A stretch of 64,000 nucleotides of DNA, from the NCBI GenBank assembly GCA_964608965.1, contig CAZSPZ010000002.1, forward strand, positions 124,001 to 188,000, written 5' to 3'. Positions 33,565 through 43,695 of the stretch are shown here, in pieces. Position numbers and translations under genes: made by a program. The notes beneath the pieces were generated by a model. That model worked only from the letters and a program-made list of their open reading frames with translations. It was not told the DNA's origin and did not search any database. This DNA is from UBA10908 sp964608965 (GTDB taxonomy: Bacteria > Bacillota > Clostridia > Peptostreptococcales > Anaerovoracaceae). Numbering within the stretch: the stretch's first letter is position 1; every line of letters starts with the position of its first letter.

Positions 33565-36500
33565 ATGAAAGCTAATCTTAATGCGAGTTTTGTAATATTT
33601 ATAATAATTTTATTAGTAGCATTTATGACTTCACCTCTCTATGGGGAAGAACCTTTAGAGGTTAAAGTTTTGGTCGAAGGCGCAGACATCACATCATCAG
33701 TATCACTAGACCTTTGGCATTACAGCGGTGGATACTGGAAGGTGGGAAATTCGGGTTTTGAAAAAATTACGATAGAAGACGAAGAAATGAGAGATCGAGG
33801 GTATGATTCAATTTTATCTGACGAGCTTGCAGAATTTTCTGTTCCACTCCCAACTAAAGTACAATCTTTGATTGCAGAAGGGAAGGATGTGGTTGCAACT
33901 GTAGTTGCTCGATTTACTCCGATAGAGGAGCTTTTTGAAAGTGACACGATCCAGTTAGACATAATTAGCAATGTACTGTACTTCAATGCAAAACCTAAAT
34001 TCAACCTTATACATTTTAATGACTTATCATTCTCCGACTATGGTCTTTCTTTATCCGGCGAGATTCCACTTATCGATCGTGCCTACGGTTACAACATCTA
34101 CTCTTTATTTGGAAACGGGGAGGCAGGTGCTCAGTCTGCCGGTCGTATCAATCGCAACTCGCCCGAAGTGGTGGAGGAGGGTTATGTTCATCCTTCGATG
34201 ATTACCGGCTTAAATGGTGCGTTGGAAGGTGGGCATACGATTTATATTCGAGGGAGCGCGGAAGATTCAGCCGGGTATACCGTTGGGCAAGGTACCTTCG
34301 CCGCAGGCGGGGCCGTGGGGCTTTCTTTTTCTTATCCGGTAAAGTTTCAATTTTACGAGGTGGTGGATGCGTTGATTACGCCGCCTGCGATCACTGGGCC
34401 TGCGATTGTGGAAGCGAGTGTAGATGTTGTATTAAACCTGCCACCGAAAACCTACGAAGGGCATCCTGTGTTTGCCGTAGATGCATCGATTTTCGAAGTG
34501 GAGGGCGAGGAAATTTCCGCCGTTCGAGCCTACGAAGAGAATTTAGCCGATAACAGTTTCCGTATTGTAGAAAATGGCGTAGGCAATCTATCCCGCCGAA
34601 GTAATACCCAAGCAGAAGCCGTGTTTTTCGGCGCAGGAAACTACAATGTACGATTAACTGTGAATACCCAAAGCGGGGAGACCGGAGAGGACGTTAAGCC
34701 GATCACCGTGGTGCGAACGCCTGCTATTTTGCACAGTCTTTCGGGAACGCAAAAGCAAAACAGAAAGCAGAGCCTTTCGGTTTCTGTGGCCCAAAATCCA
34801 AGCTTTCCAATTGTCGAGGTTTGGATGGAATTAGAGGATAGTCAAAGCGGAGAGAAGGTACACCTTGTTGATCAATTGGCAGGCGGACAGAATGTCCTTC
34901 AAAACAGCGAGTTAATCAAGACAAGACCGATACAGCAAGCCGGAAGCACACAGTATTTTGTAAATTTGCGGCTAGACTTTCTTACAAAAAACACGGAAAA
35001 CCAAGACTTTATTTATCGCATCTTCGCCAAGGACAGCCGAGGCTATACGGATTATGTAGAGGTTCTTTTTCCCGTTGCAAAGGATAATCCACCCGAAGCT
35101 GCAATTGACCTTGCGCCGTCGTTTCTCAGAAATAAAGGATCAAACATCGCAGAGATTACTACCGGAGACGTAAGCCAAACAGACGGAGATCAGTTGGATA
35201 GGACTTGGTATTATTGGACCGCTTCCCAAGCGGCTATAGATATCAAAAATTTAGCAGGGTATAGGGATATCAGCTTTGGCACAGGTAAAACCGTACGATT
35301 CAACAAGGAAGGCGTCGGAATCTTTTCTGTTAGGCTGGAAGTGCAGGATGTTTGGACAGAGGAAACCCTTTTGGAATATATCATGCCCTCCGACTACCTG
35401 AAAGCAGAAGCGACCTCCAGCAGCGTGGTAGACAACGTTGCACCGACAGTAAGTTTAAAAGCGATTCAAACTCAAACAGCAGAGATTCTTATTCTGGCAA
35501 AGGATCAACTTTCTTACGGAGAAGCTCTTGCAGGGCAAAGAGAACTTTTCCGCCTTCTCCTTGCAGAAGGCATCGATGCAAGGATTCATGTCAAACATAT
35601 CAGTGCCGCCGGAAACACCCAAGGAGGCCTTATAGAAAACACCGGGAAACTTACGGTTCCTTATGGATTCCAAGGTACATGGTCGGGATTTTGGGAAAAC
35701 GGTTCTTTTACATCGGATGAAAGTCAGATATACAAAGCAGAGGCAACCTGGAGTATCGGTGCAAGCGATTACGAATGTTACCCCTCCCAACCTTATACGA
35801 TCAGAGCCTACGATGCTGATACTTTAAATCAAATTTGGGTATATACGCTGCCCGCGGAACACTTTTCTATGGGCGCGGACCTCGGAAGCAGCGCTTTTTT
35901 CGGCCATGACAGCCAAGGACTGTTTCTCTATTTTATAATCAATGGACAAACCATTCTGCTGGATAAGAAAACCGGGGCCGAGCTGGCGGTTTTACCCTAC
36001 GTAATGAGCGCAAACAACAGCGTAAGCGGTGACAACATTTTTTGTTTTAAGACCGATGGAATTTACCGCATCAGTAGGACCGATGGAAGCATTCGCAAGA
36101 TTCTTTCAGAAAATATACTGGGAAACACGCGGTCGATACAGCACCTAGGCGGCAAAGAAGTCTTTCTTGTGCGAAGAGGCACAGAGCTTTTTCGAGCAGC
36201 CTTCGACACAAATTCTCAGACCCTGAATTTATGTAGGTTGCAGGGAACCTCCCAGGACAGCGGGGTCGCCGTCACTTATTTGGTTGGAATCGACTCCTTT
36301 GGCACATTAGTCACAAATACGGTAGAAGGTACTTTGGCAAAGGTGCGCGCTTTTGACGAAACCGGAAAGTTACTCTATCAATCGACGTCAACCGTTGTTG
36401 CAAATTTTCCGGATTGCGTGGTTCCGATCTACGACAGTTCGGGAAGGATTAATTATATCGGGATAAGGACCTACAGCAGGTCCGGAAGCAATCGCTATGT

Positions 36501-39500
36501 TTCCGTAACCCTGCGAGGGATTTATAACGGATATGCGGGAACGGTCTCCGTAAAACATACAGAAGGATATCCCACGGAAGCAGACCGTCTCCTCTTTGCA
36601 GTAGAAAAGGACACTGGAAATGTACTTGTGGGTTTAGGCGCCCAGTGGACCTACATTGCAGATTCCGGGTATAACAACGGCCCGGTCCACGGATTACCCG
36701 AAAGAGCCAAAGTCTTTTCGTTTAATCCGGCGGCGGGCACCGCCGCCGAGGGCGCCCTCTCCAATCTTTCCGCCGGTTTAAACAGCGTCTTGGAATATGG
36801 ATACTACAGCCCAGGCATTCTTTTATTGTCCACCGGAGCAAACCATCAAGTGGCATCTGCAGCTTACCATAGCACATCGGTATTAAACGTTTCCGAAACA
36901 GAGGAAGGTCAGATCAATCGATTCAAGGCAAGACACCTCTCCTACTCTTCGGACTATACCCTTTGCAAAGAAATTAGCGGAAGCTTTTCTGCGAGGACTA
37001 TCGCAGACGAATTTCTTTTGCAGAAAGAACAGGGAGAAAACACTCTTTTGCTTACCACCGCAACTTCCACAGGGTCCATTTCAAAGGGCTTCGAGCTAAA
37101 GCCCGGAAAGACGTATCATTACGAATACAAGACCACGGCAGAAGAAGATATCCTCTTCGCCCGGACTCGTTTTACACAAATCGGTGCTGCATCCATTGCA
37201 GGAAGCAACTCGTATAAAGTGAGAGACGAATTCTTCGAGGATTTTAACGACACCGAACTAGATCCCTATTTTGATTTGGATGCAAGCAGAGTGGACTCGG
37301 GAAAATACACAGCAGCCAGAGTCTACTTATCTCAAGGCTCCAACTGGAAAAACAAGTACCTTGCGTCTTCTTCTACGGTTGAATTTACGGTTCCAGAAAA
37401 CATAAAAGGCATTCTTTCTTTCGATTTTGATATTTTAATGGACAGCGGATGGATGGCCAACTTTTTTACCTTAAGCAAAGACGACGGAACTGCTGTCGCT
37501 TGGGATGAGTTTATTCCGGGGTCAACAACCGGGAAATATACCCATAAAAAGCTTTTAGAGCCCGGGCATTATACCCTAACCGCTTATGCAAGAGCCTACG
37601 GCGGAAGAATAATGGACTATCATACCAAAATCGATAATCTTCGCATCTTTTTGGTCGAGGCGAGGAGCGATACGAGTTTATTCGAAGAACATAAAGCACT
37701 GGAAACCGTCTCCCAGGTTCGAAGCGAGGGGTCCATGAATTTGATCACCGGAAGCTTTACCGCACCAAGCAGCGTAGAAGCCTATGCCAAGCTAGATGCG
37801 GAATATATAGAAGACGGGCCGTCTACAGCGTATTCTTCCGTTTCCGGACAAACCGGACGCTATACGATGAACATAAACATCCCAGTCGCAAGGACCGCGC
37901 TTTACTTGGGCGTTGATATTTGGTCTTCGCCCACGATTACAAGTGGCGATAATTATAATAATGTAACGTTTACCCGGGGCAGCCAGCAATGGAGTTGTGC
38001 GTACAACAACCGCTACCCGCAGAGCGCGCTTAGCAATATTCCAAGAAATTACCGCTTAGCCTTTCGAGGTCTAACCGGCGTTCAGACAATTGATCAACGA
38101 TCTTCTACCCATAGAAACGCAACCGGTGGCTTCTCCGGGGTGCAAGCGGTCCTATCCAATCCGGGTGTAAGCGTTCCGCAGGAAGTCTTAGCAGGACAAT
38201 TCTTTATGGCAGATTCTGCGTTATTTTTTGAAAGTACGACCACCACAGGCGATACAGAAATTACATTGATGCCAAATAAAATAGGAGAAACTCAAATCCA
38301 AGAGCTAAAGATCTATACCATAGAAAACGGGACAAGAGTATATATAGAAGATACTTCTTTTCGAAGAGAAGCTGTACTGCAACAATGGGACACAAAAGAA
38401 TCGGGTGTTGCAATCGTGGCGTGCAACGCCCAAGAAGAAGAGGCCGCCGCCATGGTGTATCCAAAAGGTGAGTTTATATCTTATCAAATATTTTACGAGG
38501 ACTACGAAAACGATCCTTCGAAAATTTCGTATTGGAAATATACGCATACGCCTATGAACGATGGAGCCTACCCTTTAAACGGCCAGGTGCTTACGGAGCC
38601 AATCAACCGCTTTTATGTTGACGGTAAATATGTGCTGGAACACTGGCAAGAAGACGATGCTGCAAGGTCCGGATGTTCCCCTTACGACCGACCCAGCAAT
38701 GTCTGCGCGCTTACCTTTTATATAGAAGGCACGGTTCAAGCACCCTGGATTACATTTATTCGTACAGATCCGACTAATGTGGAAGTCGGCGAAGACTACG
38801 CAGTATATATAGGAGTAGATGATAAGGAAAAGGATACGCTCCAGCTTACTACCGAACTTTATCATCAGAACGATCCGGAAAAACCTATTTATCTGCATGT
38901 TCAAAATGGTTTGGAGGCGGATGTGTTTGGCCGCTATCCAACCACAGAAATTCCTATCCCTTATAAAGGAATCGCCGGACGATACGACATCGTAGCAATT
39001 GTGCGAGACGAAACCGGAGCGGGTCTTGGCACATATCGCTTTTATTGTTTAGCTCCTATGAATATAAAGGGAGAAGTTTCTCACACGAAAGAATGGGAAA
39101 AAAATCGTAAGGTATTTAATCTGGAACGTTTTGGAACGGAAAACAATACTCCCGTCGACTTCGCGGTATACAGCGCACTTTCCTCGCCTAGGCTTCGGGG
39201 AAGCAATGTGTTTTGGCCGGGCGAGCTTTTGTGCCTTGATGCAAAAGTCTCCGGAAACCCTCTGTCTGTTTCTGCCACCATGGCAGGGCGCCCCGAGTCT
39301 AAAATTCTCCTAAAAAAAAGCGCAGAAGCAAATGCCCTTGGAGAAGTCTCTTACGAAGGCACCCTTCGGGCAGCAGAAACGAGGGCCCAGGCCGGCGCCG
39401 CCTCCGCCGAACTACAAACGGTAATTTTTAAAGCCCAATACACCGGCGGCGCCGAGCTTATCCACAGCGTGGATATCATCTTGGACCGCGACATCGGCTA

Positions 39501-39525
39501 CTGGCAACTGCATCGGTTGTATTAA
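33565..39525 (+). CDS. Giant secreted multidomain surface protein, unknown function
   Basis: A 1986-residue protein started at the ATG 33565 behind GGTGG; a TTG at 33538 would overlap the upstream gene and has no binding site. A signal peptide is present (FVIFIIILLVAFMTSPLYG). No SLH repeat, sortase signal or C-terminal membrane anchor is seen. Visible parts are Ig/PKD-like beta modules over about residues 280-610, a repeat-rich stretch at about 730-1110 that could form a beta-propeller (YDADTLNQIWVYTLPAE, LLDKKTGAELAVL), and a jelly-roll-like segment at about 1220-1365 (FEDFNDTELDPYFDLDASR). The C-terminus ends YWQLHRLY. An adhesin or structural surface role is inferred from size, export and position. 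Confidence 0.8.
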   Translation: MKANLNASFVIFIIILLVAFMTSPLYGEEPLEVKVLVEGADITSSVSLDLWHYSGGYWKVGNSGFEKITIEDEEMRDRGYDSILSDELAEFSVPLPTKVQSLIAEGKDVVATVVARFTPIEELFESDTIQLDIISNVLYFNAKPKFNLIHFNDLSFSDYGLSLSGEIPLIDRAYGYNIYSLFGNGEAGAQSAGRINRNSPEVVEEGYVHPSMITGLNGALEGGHTIYIRGSAEDSAGYTVGQGTFAAGGAVGLSFSYPVKFQFYEVVDALITPPAITGPAIVEASVDVVLNLPPKTYEGHPVFAVDASIFEVEGEEISAVRAYEENLADNSFRIVENGVGNLSRRSNTQAEAVFFGAGNYNVRLTVNTQSGETGEDVKPITVVRTPAILHSLSGTQKQNRKQSLSVSVAQNPSFPIVEVWMELEDSQSGEKVHLVDQLAGGQNVLQNSELIKTRPIQQAGSTQYFVNLRLDFLTKNTENQDFIYRIFAKDSRGYTDYVEVLFPVAKDNPPEAAIDLAPSFLRNKGSNIAEITTGDVSQTDGDQLDRTWYYWTASQAAIDIKNLAGYRDISFGTGKTVRFNKEGVGIFSVRLEVQDVWTEETLLEYIMPSDYLKAEATSSSVVDNVAPTVSLKAIQTQTAEILILAKDQLSYGEALAGQRELFRLLLAEGIDARIHVKHISAAGNTQGGLIENTGKLTVPYGFQGTWSGFWENGSFTSDESQIYKAEATWSIGASDYECYPSQPYTIRAYDADTLNQIWVYTLPAEHFSMGADLGSSAFFGHDSQGLFLYFIINGQTILLDKKTGAELAVLPYVMSANNSVSGDNIFCFKTDGIYRISRTDGSIRKILSENILGNTRSIQHLGGKEVFLVRRGTELFRAAFDTNSQTLNLCRLQGTSQDSGVAVTYLVGIDSFGTLVTNTVEGTLAKVRAFDETGKLLYQSTSTVVANFPDCVVPIYDSSGRINYIGIRTYSRSGSNRYVSVTLRGIYNGYAGTVSVKHTEGYPTEADRLLFAVEKDTGNVLVGLGAQWTYIADSGYNNGPVHGLPERAKVFSFNPAAGTAAEGALSNLSAGLNSVLEYGYYSPGILLLSTGANHQVASAAYHSTSVLNVSETEEGQINRFKARHLSYSSDYTLCKEISGSFSARTIADEFLLQKEQGENTLLLTTATSTGSISKGFELKPGKTYHYEYKTTAEEDILFARTRFTQIGAASIAGSNSYKVRDEFFEDFNDTELDPYFDLDASRVDSGKYTAARVYLSQGSNWKNKYLASSSTVEFTVPENIKGILSFDFDILMDSGWMANFFTLSKDDGTAVAWDEFIPGSTTGKYTHKKLLEPGHYTLTAYARAYGGRIMDYHTKIDNLRIFLVEARSDTSLFEEHKALETVSQVRSEGSMNLITGSFTAPSSVEAYAKLDAEYIEDGPSTAYSSVSGQTGRYTMNINIPVARTALYLGVDIWSSPTITSGDNYNNVTFTRGSQQWSCAYNNRYPQSALSNIPRNYRLAFRGLTGVQTIDQRSSTHRNATGGFSGVQAVLSNPGVSVPQEVLAGQFFMADSALFFESTTTTGDTEITLMPNKIGETQIQELKIYTIENGTRVYIEDTSFRREAVLQQWDTKESGVAIVACNAQEEEAAAMVYPKGEFISYQIFYEDYENDPSKISYWKYTHTPMNDGAYPLNGQVLTEPINRFYVDGKYVLEHWQEDDAARSGCSPYDRPSNVCALTFYIEGTVQAPWITFIRTDPTNVEVGEDYAVYIGVDDKEKDTLQLTTELYHQNDPEKPIYLHVQNGLEADVFGRYPTTEIPIPYKGIAGRYDIVAIVRDETGAGLGTYRFYCLAPMNIKGEVSHTKEWEKNRKVFNLERFGTENNTPVDFAVYSALSSPRLRGSNVFWPGELLCLDAKVSGNPLSVSATMAGRPESKILLKKSAEANALGEVSYEGTLRAAETRAQAGAASAELQTVIFKAQYTGGAELIHSVDIILDRDIGYWQLHRLY

Positions 39526-39671
39526 AACAAAAACCTGCACCAAACAGTAACCAATACGTAACACCTATGTAATGGACATTTTTCGTCAAGCCGGCCATAC
39601 TGGAAACATAAATAGCCCCAAAGTCTTTATATTGCAAGATATTACAGTAATGTTACATTTCCTTGGATTTG

Positions 39672-39699
39672 TTGCATGACATGGGAGTTATGGTATAAT
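39672..39699 (+). promoter_or_regulatory. Promoter of the main S-layer-like gene
   Basis: TTGCAT at 39672-39677, a 16-base spacer and TATAAT at 39694-39699. It leaves a leader of about 137 bases. The DNA from 39526 to 39660 shows no gene and no clear terminator. Confidence 0.7.
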
Positions 39700-39764
39700 T
39701 CACTCTGATAGGTTGTGTTTTCAATGTTATGTTGGAAGCATTCCTACGAACTTATGTCAAATTA

Positions 39765-39822
39765 TCTTCGGAAGGGGAGGGTAATTTGAGCAAAAAAATC
39801 AATTAGAACTCCCCTTCGAAGA
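39765..39822 (+). promoter_or_regulatory. Long-stem leader hairpin of the S-layer-like gene
   Basis: TCTTCG-g-AAGGGGAG pairs with CTCCCCTTCGAAGA, a 14-pair stem with one bulge and a 29-base loop. It ends seven bases before the AAGGAGG binding site (39829-39835). Such leaders stabilise S-layer mRNAs in other bacteria; a regulatory role is also possible. Confidence 0.6.
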
Positions 39823-39843
39823 ATTCTTAAGGAGGAATTAAGA

Positions 39844-42315
39844 ATGAGAAAAGTACTTTCATTTGTACTGGTACTCGCAATGATCCTTGGAAGCGTTAGC
39901 ATGGCTTTCGCAGCTCCTTCCGATGTAGTCGGAACGGACAGCGAAACTTCAGTGAGCGTTCTCATGGATTTAGGCGTAGTAACCGGATACAGCGACGGAT
40001 CGTTCAAGCCTGCTGGCATTGTAACCAGAGCTGAAATGGCTGCCTTTATTATCAGAGCACTGGGATTAAACCCCAATGCAACATCTGCTACACAGTTTAG
40101 CGATGTTTCTGCTACACACTGGGCTTCCAAGTACGTTGTTTATGCAGCAAGCCTTGGAATCATCCTTGGCAGAACCGCTACAGTCTTTGATCCGGATGCA
40201 ACAGTATCCTACGACGAAGCTGTAACAATGCTCGTAAGAGCTCTCGGCTATACCGAAGCATCCTTGAACGGCACATATCCCGCAGCATATGTTTCCAAAG
40301 CAAAAGCTCTTGGAATTATTGGAAGCATTCAGGCAGGAACAGCCGGAGCTAACAGAGGTGATATCGCTCAGTTAGTATACAACACCTTAAGTTGTGAAAT
40401 GGGTAAAGTAAATGCCGAGAACGAATGGATAGGGTCAAGTGTTAATGGAGATTTAGACACGATGTTGGATCGCCTTGGTGCCGAAGCCTATGTACCCGCT
40501 TATAAAGCTGATTATGTTTCATCCGAAACCAATGAATTTTTGGTAGACGGAACTGAAGATTCTATTATCAACTTAAAGCCTTACCTTGGAATGATTGTTA
40601 CAGCAAAGGCCAATAGTGATAACGAAATCATTGCTATTGATGGAACATTTAGTACGCTTATGAATGGCGAACTCAATGCTGCTGCTGACACATTTACATC
40701 CAATGGAGTAGATTATTCCCTTGATACAAATGCAAAGACCGATGTAGCAAACGGCGGTAATGTAGTTATCAGTGAAAGCGGAATAACAGCTCTCGGTTTT
40801 GAGAATGGCGAGATTGCTGCTGCTGTCTTCGCAACAGCTTCAGTAGAAGGAACCCTTAGTGTTAAAGTTTCCGGATTAACAGTCAAAGCTGTATATGCAG
40901 TCTTGGCATGGAATGCTGACGATGCTGATTTCTTCTCGGATTCCGATGCAGTTGATATCGAAGAAGATCACGAACTTTTCAACTTTGCATTTGCAGAGGA
41001 TGATAATGGCGATATCGATATGGATTCCTTCGAACTCGTTGGAGCATCTTCACTCGATGCAATTGAAGAAGACTCTGTTGTTCACGTTTATGTAAATGCA
41101 AGCGATGAAATATCTAGAGTTGCAGTTGGAACAGAAGTTATTGAAGGAACTGTAACAAAAGTAAATAGTGCTACTACCAAATATACACTCGGTGGCAAAA
41201 TTTATGCTGCTTCTGCACTGGATTCTGGATTTGCAGCTCCGACTGCTGGTGAAGAAGTCAAATTCTACTTGGATGCATTTGGTGATGTATATGATGTAGA
41301 TGCTATCACAAGCACAGATAATTACGCTATCCTTTTGGATGGTAGTGACGGCATTGATAGACTTCAAGCTGGAGATGCACTTGCACTCGACCTTTTCTTA
41401 GCAGATGGAACAGACAAAGTTTTCTCTGTTGATTCAGACTCCGATATCGCAGTGGTATCCGGCACAGCCGTAATCCTTACTGGCACAGCTGTTGGACTTA
41501 GAGCCTATCCTGCTGGCGCACTTGTACAGTACGGACTCAACGCAGATGGCGAAATCGATACTCTCGAGATTGCAACAACTGCTGGTGGTGTTGCTAAATC
41601 CGTAACAGCGTTTGGAACATATAACGGTAAAGTGGTTATGGATGACGCAGTTGTGTTTACATTTGACACATCCTATGCGGCTAGCGATGCAGATGGTTAC
41701 ACTGCAACAACTAAGGACGTAGTACTTGATAGCGATCCATTAACCGGTACTTATGTTTTGGATTCAAACGAAATCGAATGCTTAATCCTGTATGATTTCA
41801 GCACAACAGTAAGCACTTATGCGATGTTTACTGGATGGGCGACCATTTCCACAGACTACGACTTTGAAACATATCTTTTGGTTGATGGCGTTGCAACAAC
41901 ATACGAGGCGACTGCTACTGCAAAGGCGGATGCTGTTGCAGGATCTGTTTCAACAGGTGCAATCTATATGCTCAAGTTTGATGCTAGTGGCGCATTGAGC
42001 GATGCAGATACATTTGCGGTCGCGGCAGCAGCTAACACAAGCATAACAAGCAAAGCAGTAACTCTTACTGCGGCTACTCCTACAGCCGTATCAGGACAAT
42101 ACCTGACTGATGGTAATGCAGCAGGACCAACTGAAACTATTTATACTTTGGCTTCTGATGTTGTTGTTTACACTTGGGATGCCGAAGAAGGCGAATGGAT
42201 TGTTGGAAGAACAAGAGATGCACGTGGTTTAACAACCGGTGCTATCACTTCCATAACACTCTACAGTACTAACGAAGATGACATGGATGTTTATGATATC
42301 GTAGTTGTAAGGTAG
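39844..42315 (+). CDS. Probable major S-layer protein with N-terminal SLH domains
   Basis: An 823-residue secreted protein with signal peptide MRKVLSFVLVLAMILGSVSM. Three SLH repeats occupy about residues 35-200, with VTGYSDGSFKPAGIVTRAE, HWASKYVVYAASLGIILGR and the third ending ANRGDIAQLVYN. The remaining 620 residues are acidic and rich in Ala, Thr, Asp, Ser and Val with almost no Cys or Trp, as in crystalline S-layer proteins. A strong promoter, a long structured leader, a perfect ribosome binding site and a strong terminator fit very high expression. It is the best candidate for the lattice-forming protein. Confidence 0.85.
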   Translation: MRKVLSFVLVLAMILGSVSMAFAAPSDVVGTDSETSVSVLMDLGVVTGYSDGSFKPAGIVTRAEMAAFIIRALGLNPNATSATQFSDVSATHWASKYVVYAASLGIILGRTATVFDPDATVSYDEAVTMLVRALGYTEASLNGTYPAAYVSKAKALGIIGSIQAGTAGANRGDIAQLVYNTLSCEMGKVNAENEWIGSSVNGDLDTMLDRLGAEAYVPAYKADYVSSETNEFLVDGTEDSIINLKPYLGMIVTAKANSDNEIIAIDGTFSTLMNGELNAAADTFTSNGVDYSLDTNAKTDVANGGNVVISESGITALGFENGEIAAAVFATASVEGTLSVKVSGLTVKAVYAVLAWNADDADFFSDSDAVDIEEDHELFNFAFAEDDNGDIDMDSFELVGASSLDAIEEDSVVHVYVNASDEISRVAVGTEVIEGTVTKVNSATTKYTLGGKIYAASALDSGFAAPTAGEEVKFYLDAFGDVYDVDAITSTDNYAILLDGSDGIDRLQAGDALALDLFLADGTDKVFSVDSDSDIAVVSGTAVILTGTAVGLRAYPAGALVQYGLNADGEIDTLEIATTAGGVAKSVTAFGTYNGKVVMDDAVVFTFDTSYAASDADGYTATTKDVVLDSDPLTGTYVLDSNEIECLILYDFSTTVSTYAMFTGWATISTDYDFETYLLVDGVATTYEATATAKADAVAGSVSTGAIYMLKFDASGALSDADTFAVAAAANTSITSKAVTLTAATPTAVSGQYLTDGNAAGPTETIYTLASDVVVYTWDAEEGEWIVGRTRDARGLTTGAITSITLYSTNEDDMDVYDIVVVR

Positions 42316-42380
42316 TACTAGAATTTAAAAAAGCTCTTCGGCAAATGTTAGAATAGCCATTTTATAAAAGATAACTTTTT

Positions 42381-42414
42381 CCGACCCGAGAATCTGAATT
42401 CTCGGGTCGGTTTT
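42381..42414 (+). terminator. Strong rho-independent terminator
   Basis: CCGACCCGAGAAT and ATTCTCGGGTCGG form a 13-pair perfect stem with a four-base loop, then TTTT. It ends the S-layer transcript. Confidence 0.92.
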
Positions 42415-42420
42415 CATCGC

Positions 42421-42449
42421 TTGAAAATACTCCCGTTCTGCGATATACT
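42421..42449 (+). promoter_or_regulatory. Sigma-A-type promoter, possible start of the surface/glycan operon
   Basis: TTGAAA at 42421-42426, a 17-base spacer and TATACT at 42444-42449, 32 bases before the next start codon. Confidence 0.7.
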
Positions 42450-42481
42450 CTTAACATATTTAAAAAGAGAGTAGGTATAGT

Positions 42482-43675
42482 ATGAAAAAGGCAGTAATAT
42501 TTATTATAACTTTAACTTTGTTGCTATCTAGTGTCACAGTGAGTTACGCAGCAAACTTTAGCGATATTTCGGGAACAAATTACGAAAACGCCGTTACTAC
42601 ATTGGCAAGTATGAACATCATAACCGGATATTCTGATGGAACGTATCGTCCCGATAGTTTAGTGTCCCGAGCAGAAATGGCCACAATCCTAATCAAAACT
42701 GTTGATAAAATCAATTATGAGAATGTAGTTGGCGTTCCATTTGAAGATGTAAGAGCTCATTGGGCAGAATCTTATATTACTTTAGCATACAGTCTAGGTG
42801 CAATTAATGGAAGATCTGATGCATCCTTTGCCCCTAATGGAAAGGTAACGCATGTAGAAGCCGTGGCGATGCTTCTCCGCTCGATGGGTTATGCGGATGT
42901 ATCTTTAGCAGGAAATTGGCCTTCGAACTATCTTAACAAAGCTAGAGAACTTGGACTTTTTGAAAATATTGAGGTTAATGAAAAGGGTAGTGCAAATGCA
43001 ACTAGGGGAGATGTTGCCCTGATGGCCTCGGTTGTAGCCCAAACAATAAGAGATAGATGGGTGGAAGCGTCAACTACCACGGAGCCTGCAACAACTACTC
43101 CTGATAACGGAAGATTGAACAATTATAATGGACGTGCAATTGGAATACCCCTTAGCATCTCGACAGTTTTAGCTTCTTCCGGAAGCATTGTCGATGAAAT
43201 AGAATATAGGATGAGCGAGACCGTGTATAAATTACGTACGGAAAAAAGTGGAACTATTTCAACTGCAACATTTATTCCCTACACCGGAGACTTATACGTA
43301 GCTCGAATGTCCAACGGAATAGTAAAAACTCTGGAAAAAGCTTCTGCGGTAAACGTTGCCCGTTATGTAGAGCTTACGAAAGATGGGCTGGGTGTAGGCA
43401 ACTTTTTAGAGGTCACCCAAAATAGGGGCGATCTACTTACGGTAAGTGGGGGTGCAATTTCAGAATTTGGCTACGCAAATGAAGGTATCTGCTACAAGGC
43501 CGTTTTTGATGGCGATAACCTTGAATCATTTGATGCCGTTTCTGTCTCGCATATTGATGCTGGAGACTACGTTCGTGCTTGGGATTTAGATGAAGATTGG
43601 GCTGGTATAGCCGTTGTGGTGGTTCTTATCGATGAGAACGACGTTACAAAAGCTGTAAATTACGGTATATTATAA
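42482..43675 (+). CDS. Secreted SLH-domain protein
   Basis: A 397-residue protein with a signal peptide (AVIFIITLTLLLSSVTVSYA) and three SLH repeats at about residues 25-195, with ITGYSDGTYRPDSLVSRAE, HWAESYITLAYSLGAINGR and NATRGDVALMA. A Thr-rich linker (TTTEPATTTP) leads to a beta-rich C-terminal domain of about 180 residues without recognised family. The next gene, TolC-like, starts 20 bases later, so the pair is probably co-expressed. Confidence 0.88.
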   Translation: MKKAVIFIITLTLLLSSVTVSYAANFSDISGTNYENAVTTLASMNIITGYSDGTYRPDSLVSRAEMATILIKTVDKINYENVVGVPFEDVRAHWAESYITLAYSLGAINGRSDASFAPNGKVTHVEAVAMLLRSMGYADVSLAGNWPSNYLNKARELGLFENIEVNEKGSANATRGDVALMASVVAQTIRDRWVEASTTTEPATTTPDNGRLNNYNGRAIGIPLSISTVLASSGSIVDEIEYRMSETVYKLRTEKSGTISTATFIPYTGDLYVARMSNGIVKTLEKASAVNVARYVELTKDGLGVGNFLEVTQNRGDLLTVSGGAISEFGYANEGICYKAVFDGDNLESFDAVSVSHIDAGDYVRAWDLDEDWAGIAVVVVLIDENDVTKAVNYGIL

Positions 43676-43695
43676 TAGTTGAAAGAGGAAAAGAG

